Under the pieces are notes generated by a model, which saw only the letters and a list, made by a program, of their open reading frames with translations, had not been told where the DNA came from and made no database searches. A stretch of 40,845 nt of DNA from a virus, in IMG/VR virus record IMGVR_UViG_3300008012_004058, positions 1-40,845 of that record; one strand, 5' to 3'. Every line of letters starts with the position of its first letter. Within the stretch, counting starts at the first letter, position 1. Both the position numbers and the translations under genes were made by a program. Shown here in pieces: positions 34,713-40,845 of the stretch.

Positions 34713-37700
34713 TAGTAACTATATCCTCCGCCATTTGAATTATTCGAACTTCCAGAGTTAGGCGAACTTACACTACTACTCGAACTTGAATTACCGGTGC
34801 TTGTTGCACTTGTGTTTGCTGTATTTGATGTAGTAGATACAGTTCTACTTTGTACTTCAGATGTTGACGTAGTAATAGTTGTTACTACATTTCCTGATGC
34901 TTGTAAATTATCAGCTGTTAGTTTGTCAACAATTTCTATATTATCAACTGTGGCAGCACTAATAAATATTTCGTCTGATTCGGCACTTATTTCAAATAAA
35001 CTACCAAATGTCTGTGTCGATCTTTTTGGTACAACAACTATACTCAACAAAGTTGGACTTAACACATTCATTATATAAGAACTAAGTTCTTGGAAGTAAA
35101 ATGTGTCTCCAAAATCCCAATTTTCAATTTGAAAAAATTGATTTATTAAATCAATAATTTTACTCTTTAGTTCATTGTTGTTAATGGCAATTCTATCATT
35201 TTTTACAATTTTAAATGTTACTTGAAGATCTTCGTTAGCTTTATCGCCAAACAGCATTTTATACTTTACTGGATGAAATACAACTTCGTCACTTATACTT
35301 TTTATTTGATAAATTTCAGACCCGTAGTTTCTAAATAACTCGTCAGTGCTAGGTGGTAAAGGCTTTACACTAAGACCACCGTTAATATATGCTCGCATTG
35401 CTTGATCATACGATTTAACAAGCAAAAACGTATCTAAAATATTAGAAGTTGCTGGATCAATTCTATAATTAGAATCAGAAACATGTACATAATGAAATTT
35501 TAAATTATCTCTACCTATAAATGCTTTATAGTCATTTATAATACTAAGATTATTTTGAGTTTTATTTAATACCTTAAATAAATCAAAATCAGAAAAGTAA
35601 AAAATCTGTCCATCATCAAAATTTACATAAGAACCTAATTCTGAGTCATTAGCAAATTCAGTATTAATAGTACCATTGCTATTATCAAAATATCGTTGTG
35701 AAATGATGTTATCTTTTTTAGTAATTTTCTGGAATATATATTTGTCATTGCCGATAATATCATTGAACACTCCTAGATTATCAGCTATACCATCCGAATC
35801 ACTGTCAACAAATTTTAACTGTATTTTAGTATTATCAACGTAGCCAAACGAGTCAGTATATGAATCAGAAATATGCCAAACAAAATCGTTATTAAATGCT
35901 ATATTGTTTAATTGATCAGGTTGTGTGTTAATATTTAAAACAGTAATTTTGTCTTGTTGTACTTGATTAGTCTTAGGATCGTATACTTTGTTATTACCAT
36001 CATAGAAGAATTTTATTTCGTCTTTGCTTTCAAAAATATATCTTATGTTTCTATAATTAACTGTATATTGTTGTCCGTTAGTTTTAAAATAAAATATCCA
36101 GCTCGAATCTAAGTTAGATGAAAGAGTACTACCGGCGTTTTGCAAACCAAATTTAGAAGTTGTATTAATGTCTTCTGATTTTATAAGTTTCCATTGAGCA
36201 CTATTTTGATCATATCGTATGCCAAAATCTTTGTAAGAAAATGCTCTATCTATTATTTGAGTTTTTAAATCTGCAGATAATGCTAATGCATATTTTGGCA
36301 GTATTTCTACTAATAAAGAACCATTAGGAATTACGTCATTAAATGTAATAGGTCCTTGACCTGTTATTGTGTTTAGCGTCCCGTCAGCATCGACTGATTG
36401 TACCGAAACCCATTTATATGTAGAGGAACCTGGATGGTCAGCTGTACCTGCCATTATTGTATCGCCCATAAAGTGATACCCTGTAGGTGCTTCAAATTTA
36501 CACAATGCTCCTGCTTGTAAATTTTTAAGTGCATTTACTGTGTAAGTTCCTACTGGGTAAATGTTATCATTGTCGACGTTGTTTCCGCTAGGTGTAGAAA
36601 ATATTTCGCCGCTGTCAAGAGTCTTTTCAAAATAACCAGTAGATGCATTTGTAGTTGATGTAACTTGTTTCCAATATGCTTGTAAATCGATTGTGCTTTG
36701 TTTAAAGAAATTTGCAATATAAAAATTTCTTATATTTGGAGACTTAATCCTAGGTTCAATGTCACTATATAATATGCCTTCAATATCAGATTGTGTTACA
36801 AACGAAAAATTAAAACTATCTGTGAATTCTTCTTTATATAATACTCCGTCATTACCGTATAAATTTGTTGCTGAGTACTTACCGCTTGGATCTCGTAAAT
36901 CTAAATACCTACTTATTCCACTTGATATTCTATTTACAGTTCGTGTTTTAATAATATCCTGATCAATCCCTAAAGGACCAATATTATAGTCTTCAGCAGT
37001 TATTAGTCTGTTTTGTGTATAGTAAGTTGCTGGAGCATTTTGTTTTATATCTGCATCTGTTTCAGACGGTCTTGCATTAGTTACAGAAGTTTTTAATCCT
37101 AGTGTAATTGTCAGTGTTTCTTGTCTATTAATTTTACTTACGTAAGGAATTTCGATTGTTACATTACTAATAGTGTTAGGGTTAATTACCATATTTCTAT
37201 TATCACTAGTTCTATAATACAAACGAAATTTACCTGCAGGTAAATTACCAAATACACCATCACTAAACACAAGATTTACTCTGTCATTTACTCGAGTAGT
37301 AACTGCATAAACATTTTTGTTATTAGCAAATAAACTGTTATAAATTATGTTGTTACCTTCAACCGAATCAAGTTTTGTCCATAAATCAAGTTCAAAACCA
37401 TTGGTGTCAATACCATATAGCCATAAATCAGAATTATTAATATTTGAATTATCAATAGCAACAGTTTGATTTGGAATTGGGTTAGTAATATCAAACACAG
37501 CACTATCCATTGTACCTTGTCTAAAGTGCATAAAAAATCCTGTATTTGAACTTCCGGCGCCTTGACCGTCATTTCTATACACAAACGATGGACTAACTCC
37601 AGGTAATGGTGGTTCTTCAATTATTGAATCTTCGCTTATAATTGTACTTGTAACTTCGAATTTAGTAGATATACCCTCTACTACAGCTTCAAAATTATAT

Positions 37701-38293
37701 ATCGGAACATCTGCATTTAACGCATTAAATGTATATTGCTCAGTAGTAATATTTTGTAAATTTGCAATGTTAGATGGATTTCCAATAGAGTTTTCACCTG
37801 GCAATGCAGAATTTAAAATTTTATTAAATTGTTCAAAATAATTAGGATTTGATCTGTCATTCCATACTACAGTTTTATTGGCTAAATTATTACCGTTAGT
37901 ATCAATAATACCTTCAGTAGTTGATACACTATCAAACTTTAATAGTCCGTTGGCTGCTTTGTTCCTTGTAGGATTATACGAAATTAATCTAGCTAATCTT
38001 AGAACACTTTCTCGACGTTCTGCTGTTTCTAAAAAGTTTTCTCTAGCATTTAAGTCAATTCTGAAGGATAAGTTTTGTCCTAAAAATGCAATTAAATCGA
38101 TTAGCGCAAGATATTCTGAACTTTCAATATAATCATTAAAGTCTTCTGGGTAATTTTGACGTAGGTAATTAATCATTGTCCTACGTAAGTTGTCAAAGTC
38201 GTAACTTTGAAAGTCTGCATTACGAAAAGACTGATAAACTCGTTTCCAATCTTCTGTTGCTAATAATCGCGATTGCCTATCAGTTGATGACAT
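34712..38293 (-). CDS. 6: Baseplate wedge protein gp6
   Basis: About 1193 residues from the ATG at 38293, preceded by GAAGGAAA; a TTG five codons upstream lies inside this ribosome site and is rejected. The N-terminus (STDRQSRLLATEDWKRVYQS, then NYLRQNYPEDFNDYIESSEY, LIDLIAFLGQNLSFRIDLNA, RRESVLRLARLISYNPTRNK) is the well-conserved head of T4-type gp6, which forms the wedge ring around the hub and joins gp25 and gp53. T4 gp6 has 660 residues, so this version is much larger, with added beta-rich middle parts. The C-terminus has a Ser/Asn/Thr-rich tail (STGNSSSSSSVSSPNSGSSN) ending GGGYSY. A late-type box is 25 nt upstream. The gene order gp25-gp6 supports the call. Confidence 0.9.
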   Translation of the reverse strand: MSSTDRQSRLLATEDWKRVYQSFRNADFQSYDFDNLRRTMINYLRQNYPEDFNDYIESSEYLALIDLIAFLGQNLSFRIDLNARENFLETAERRESVLRLARLISYNPTRNKAANGLLKFDSVSTTEGIIDTNGNNLANKTVVWNDRSNPNYFEQFNKILNSALPGENSIGNPSNIANLQNITTEQYTFNALNADVPIYNFEAVVEGISTKFEVTSTIISEDSIIEEPPLPGVSPSFVYRNDGQGAGSSNTGFFMHFRQGTMDSAVFDITNPIPNQTVAIDNSNINNSDLWLYGIDTNGFELDLWTKLDSVEGNNIIYNSLFANNKNVYAVTTRVNDRVNLVFSDGVFGNLPAGKFRLYYRTSDNRNMVINPNTISNVTIEIPYVSKINRQETLTITLGLKTSVTNARPSETDADIKQNAPATYYTQNRLITAEDYNIGPLGIDQDIIKTRTVNRISSGISRYLDLRDPSGKYSATNLYGNDGVLYKEEFTDSFNFSFVTQSDIEGILYSDIEPRIKSPNIRNFYIANFFKQSTIDLQAYWKQVTSTTNASTGYFEKTLDSGEIFSTPSGNNVDNDNIYPVGTYTVNALKNLQAGALCKFEAPTGYHFMGDTIMAGTADHPGSSTYKWVSVQSVDADGTLNTITGQGPITFNDVIPNGSLLVEILPKYALALSADLKTQIIDRAFSYKDFGIRYDQNSAQWKLIKSEDINTTSKFGLQNAGSTLSSNLDSSWIFYFKTNGQQYTVNYRNIRYIFESKDEIKFFYDGNNKVYDPKTNQVQQDKITVLNINTQPDQLNNIAFNNDFVWHISDSYTDSFGYVDNTKIQLKFVDSDSDGIADNLGVFNDIIGNDKYIFQKITKKDNIISQRYFDNSNGTINTEFANDSELGSYVNFDDGQIFYFSDFDLFKVLNKTQNNLSIINDYKAFIGRDNLKFHYVHVSDSNYRIDPATSNILDTFLLVKSYDQAMRAYINGGLSVKPLPPSTDELFRNYGSEIYQIKSISDEVVFHPVKYKMLFGDKANEDLQVTFKIVKNDRIAINNNELKSKIIDLINQFFQIENWDFGDTFYFQELSSYIMNVLSPTLLSIVVVPKRSTQTFGSLFEISAESDEIFISAATVDNIEIVDKLTADNLQASGNVVTTITTSTSEVQSRTVSTTSNTANTSATSTGNSSSSSSVSSPNSGSSNNSNGGGYSY

Positions 38294-38317
38294 AAAAATT
38301 TCCTTCAATAATGTTTA

Positions 38318-38325
38318 TATTTATG
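38318..38325 (-). promoter_or_regulatory. T4-late-type promoter box CATAAATA
   Basis: CATAAATA on the minus strand lies in the 55-nt gap between gp25 and gp6, 25 nt upstream of the gp6 ATG. It matches NATAAATA. With the boxes at 15635 and 20535 it gives three late-type sites at nearly the same distance from a start. Confidence 0.55.
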
Positions 38326-38348
38326 CAAGGAAATAATAGTATCTGTTA

Positions 38349-38786
38349 TTAATCTTTAGTACTTTGTTGATCAAATCGAAACAATAATTGCTCTGAAATA
38401 TTGTAAGGCAGATAGGATAATAAACAACTTACTTCAATACCTGATTCATAAGTATCAACAAATACATTCTCAACTTGAACTCTCGGATCATAGTTTACAA
38501 TATTTGTAACATTCTCTAATATAGCATCTCGCACATCATCAGTAAATGGTTCCCATAATAGATCCCAAATTACACATCCAAAATACGGATCACTTAGTTT
38601 TTCGCCACGTTGTATATGGAAATGATTAATAATGTCTTGTTTAATAAGCTCAAAATCATATAATGCAAATCCTTCGGTATTTTCGTTAATACTAGAGAAT
38701 CCTCTATAAGATCTTCCAACTGATGATGGCGTCGGTTTACCTTGTACAGTAACCCTTTTGTATAGATTTTTTTCTAATGAACTCAT
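38349..38786 (-). CDS. 25: Baseplate wedge protein gp25 (GPW/gp25 family)
   Basis: 145 residues, close to the usual size of the family (T4 gp25 has 132). The signature is clear: YRGFSSINENTEGFALYDF, then IINHFHIQRGEKLSDPYFG with the conserved ExxxxPxFG element, then WDLLWEPFTDDVRDAILENV. The family contains a lysozyme-like name in databases but works as a wedge protein that touches the hub and the sheath; the same fold is the T6SS protein TssE. It sits between the gp5-like hub and gp6, as in T4-like cyanophages. Start ATG follows AAGGTAAATACAGT and lies just after the stop of the hub gene (12-nt gap). Confidence 0.92.
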   Translation of the reverse strand: MSSLEKNLYKRVTVQGKPTPSSVGRSYRGFSSINENTEGFALYDFELIKQDIINHFHIQRGEKLSDPYFGCVIWDLLWEPFTDDVRDAILENVTNIVNYDPRVQVENVFVDTYESGIEVSCLLSYLPYNISEQLLFRFDQQSTKD

Positions 38787-38798
38787 ACTGTATTTACC

Positions 38799-40845
38799 TT
38801 ATGCAAATGCTGATCGAATACGAGTATTTTGCTGAGCTCTACCACTAGATATTTTAGAAGCCCATGTTGCTGTTTGATTATACCAAGAAAAGCCGCCGCC
38901 TCTGTCATTTCCAACAATATCTACGTGTATATTACTAGGCCAAGACATATAAGGTCTACCATTCTTTTTGTAGCCACCTACAGCACTACTTCCGCCGTAT
39001 TTAATAAACAGTCTTCCAAATTCTGCACCTAACGCAGTATTCCATAATATTTGATTTTCTGGACTTACTGAGTTTTCATAAATTCTAATATCAGCAGCAG
39101 ATCCAAAATTGTGTCTAGGCGAACCCGTGCCTACTAATATGTCAGGTTCAGATGGATGTATCCAGCCTTTTTGACCGCCGATATACCCTTCCCAGCCGCC
39201 TTCTGATAGGCACTGATCTTTTGGCATTTGCCCGCCGCTAAAGATTTCTACTTTTACATCTAATTCTAGTGCAACTTTAATTAATAAATCTTCAAGTCGT
39301 TGTTCGCATCTAAGCCTGCGAGCCTTACCTTTACAATCATAGTATAACGGATCTCTGTTTACTCCTTCTTCACCGTACTTTACTTTGCCGTATGCTTTTC
39401 CAGTTCCCGAATATGGACGATAATCAGGATCAGTTGCAGGTGGAGTTTGTGAACTTGGTGTTCGATCAATCGGCATAGTATCAGCATCGTCGTTTTCGCC
39501 ACTGTTAGGTATAGTACTGCTAGTAATATTCCCGCCTGTGCCTAATACTCTGATAGAACTAGCAGATGATTTACCTTTATCAAACGCATCAGGAGAAACA
39601 AACACATCAGTACTTGTAAGTGTACCAATCGATTCTCTGTCTGTTTTGTCTCTTTTAAATTCTACAGGGTTTAAATTCTCATGATGTGGCCAAGGCTCGT
39701 GCTGCGGTGCTCTTGGTACAATAGTTTGGTACGGAACTGGAGTAGGATTACCTGGAAATACATATGGAAGTGTATGAGTACTTAAAGGCGTAACGTTACC
39801 ATATCCTCCGCTATCTCCATTAGCCTTACCTCCATTATCTCCTCCAGATGATAATCCAGGACTTGCGTTTACTAACGCACCCGATGCAGTTTTATTAGGT
39901 AACGGTAACTTCGTATTTTTTGCTAACGCCGCAGGTATTGATGTCGGAGCCGGTGGGTTTGAAAATGTCGATGTTGATTTAACTTGTAAATTTCCATTAA
40001 TATAATTATTAGTTGCTTTTATATTAACTAGACTAGATTCTATATCTAGTTCGCCTGTACTTTTATGATGAATTGTTCCTGCTGACAGATTGCTAATCTT
40101 AGAAGTGTCAGCAGTTAATGTTTCGTTAACAATATTCTTTTGTGCAACATTTTGTATATCACCAACTATAGTTTTGTTTAATATATTTTGTCCAGCTGTT
40201 GTGTTTATAGTGTTACCAACTTTGGTGTTTATATCCTCGCCAATATTAAAGTTTGCAAATTCACCGTCTAAGTGATAAATTCCTTCTACAAAATCATACA
40301 TATTAGACCCAGATGTTCTATAAAAACTATTCGCTGACTTTAAATGTATGTCGCCTTCAGACTCTAAATAAATATGTTTTGCTTTAATACTTAATATTTC
40401 ATTTTGTGAGAAATTATTAGCGCCGCCTGCAGAAGTATTGTTATTACCTTTTACAGCAACATTGTAATCTCGTTCTGCAAGAATATTTGTATCGAATAAA
40501 CTTTCAATTTGCACTCGGCCACTTTCAATACCGGCTTCACTTGCCTTATAATCACTCCAACGTGCAGACGCTTTAACATTTACATTTCTACCTGCTTCCA
40601 TATTGATATCACGTTCGGCAGTAAAATTTAAGTCAGTATCTGTCATTATCGAAATACTGTCTTGAGCATGTATATCTATTTTACCGTCTGACGATAATTC
40701 AATCCAAGCAGTACCTCTTGAATTAGCAATATAGATTAAATCTTCTGAATTATGTAATAAAATCTGATGTCCGGTTCTAGTTCTAAAACGCATTAATTCA
40801 TTATGAGGAATAGTTTCGTCGCCGCCTTCTTCTAGTCGCTGTCTA
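38799..40845 (-). CDS. 5: Baseplate spike/hub protein gp5-like with C-terminal M15-like peptidase domain (5' end missing)
   Basis: The frame is open to the right edge, so the N-terminus (probably the OB-fold) is outside; 681 residues are visible. The first ATG at 40793 is internal, since RQRLEEGGDETIPHNEL precedes it in frame. From TGHQILLHNSEDLIYI onward, short repeats (DINMEAGRNVNVKA, NTTAGQNIL) show the gp5/VgrG spike beta-helix. A flexible Pro/Gly-rich part with VPRAPQHEPWPHHENLNP follows. The last 190 residues form a domain with SPRHNFGSAADIRI near 39100 and NIHVDIVG near 38920, giving the His-Asp-His zinc ligands of M15 peptidases (HxxGxAxD and a later His). It would cut cell-wall peptides at penetration, unlike T4, whose gp5 holds a muramidase between OB-fold and helix. 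Family call is firm; the activity is inferred. Confidence 0.85.
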   Translation of the reverse strand, partial: RQRLEEGGDETIPHNELMRFRTRTGHQILLHNSEDLIYIANSRGTAWIELSSDGKIDIHAQDSISIMTDTDLNFTAERDINMEAGRNVNVKASARWSDYKASEAGIESGRVQIESLFDTNILAERDYNVAVKGNNNTSAGGANNFSQNEILSIKAKHIYLESEGDIHLKSANSFYRTSGSNMYDFVEGIYHLDGEFANFNIGEDINTKVGNTINTTAGQNILNKTIVGDIQNVAQKNIVNETLTADTSKISNLSAGTIHHKSTGELDIESSLVNIKATNNYINGNLQVKSTSTFSNPPAPTSIPAALAKNTKLPLPNKTASGALVNASPGLSSGGDNGGKANGDSGGYGNVTPLSTHTLPYVFPGNPTPVPYQTIVPRAPQHEPWPHHENLNPVEFKRDKTDRESIGTLTSTDVFVSPDAFDKGKSSASSIRVLGTGGNITSSTIPNSGENDDADTMPIDRTPSSQTPPATDPDYRPYSGTGKAYGKVKYGEEGVNRDPLYYDCKGKARRLRCEQRLEDLLIKVALELDVKVEIFSGGQMPKDQCLSEGGWEGYIGGQKGWIHPSEPDILVGTGSPRHNFGSAADIRIYENSVSPENQILWNTALGAEFGRLFIKYGGSSAVGGYKKNGRPYMSWPSNIHVDIVGNDRGGGFSWYNQTATWASKISSGRAQQNTRIRSAFA

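Noticed and set aside
38294-38308. TTG start five codons upstream of the gp6 ATG
   Set aside because: The TTG falls inside the GAAGGAAA ribosome site of the ATG at 38293. The same argument removes the TTG starts at 7634, 12059 and 13058.
38349-38786. gp25 as an active lysozyme
   Set aside because: The lysozyme name is a database legacy for this family; the protein is a structural wedge component.
1-40845. tRNA genes, CRISPR arrays, integrases, transposons or a diversity-generating retroelement
   Set aside because: None was seen: no reverse transcriptase frame, no spaced direct repeats, and no cloverleaf-like segment in the few short gaps.

Overview
The window looks like part of an AT-rich, T4-like marine myovirus genome (cyanophage or pelagiphage type). 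The evidence is a recognisable T4-type baseplate order (spike/hub gp5, then gp25, then gp6), followed by a 14 kb structural gene, tandem tail-fibre genes and a sugar-modification operon. Every credible gene lies on the minus strand, so transcription runs from the right edge to the left. Genes are packed with 1 to 19 nt overlaps or very short gaps. I see no tRNA, rRNA, CRISPR array, transposon or replication gene. The exact phage genus and host cannot be fixed from this window alone.

Right part (12096-40845), virion structure. A 5'-truncated baseplate spike/hub protein (gp5-like) carries a C-terminal M15-type peptidase-like domain. It is followed by the baseplate wedge proteins gp25 and gp6, then a 4723-residue protein in the place where T4 has gp7 and gp8. 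After these come a 204-residue structural protein, three tandem fibre proteins sharing one N-terminal module (789 aa with a tail-collar domain, 628 aa, 507 aa with a peptidase G2-like end), and a paralogous pair of 328 and 315 aa. T4-late-type promoter boxes (NATAAATA) sit 20-26 nt upstream of three of these starts, and a one-mismatch variant inside a perfect inverted repeat sits upstream of a fourth.

Left part (1-12029), glycan operon. A near-consensus host-type sigma70 promoter (TTGACT, 17 nt, TATACT with an extended -10) precedes a tightly overlapping run of thirteen genes. In order they are: a small conserved protein, a GT-A glycosyltransferase, a glycosyltransferase with a large insertion of carbohydrate-binding-like repeats, a protein carrying the same repeats, a GT2-like enzyme, a radical SAM enzyme with extra cysteine clusters, a putative glycosyltransferase, an RmlC-like sugar epimerase, an SGNH esterase-like protein, a short thiamine-pyrophosphate enzyme, a second putative glycosyltransferase, a B12-binding radical SAM enzyme, and a gene cut by the left edge. 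Together they could build or modify an unusual sugar on the host surface (superinfection or receptor control) or on the fibre tips. Which of these is right is not decidable here.

The most interesting feature is module sharing. The same short 'GQxVxxNNxxYR' repeat (CBM5/12-like) occurs in the giant baseplate protein, inside the interrupted glycosyltransferase and in the adjacent 295-aa protein. A second module (GxGYxxxPxV) is shared by the giant protein and an insertion in the collar domain of the 789-aa fibre. This suggests the glycan operon and the virion tip act on the same polysaccharide or on each other.
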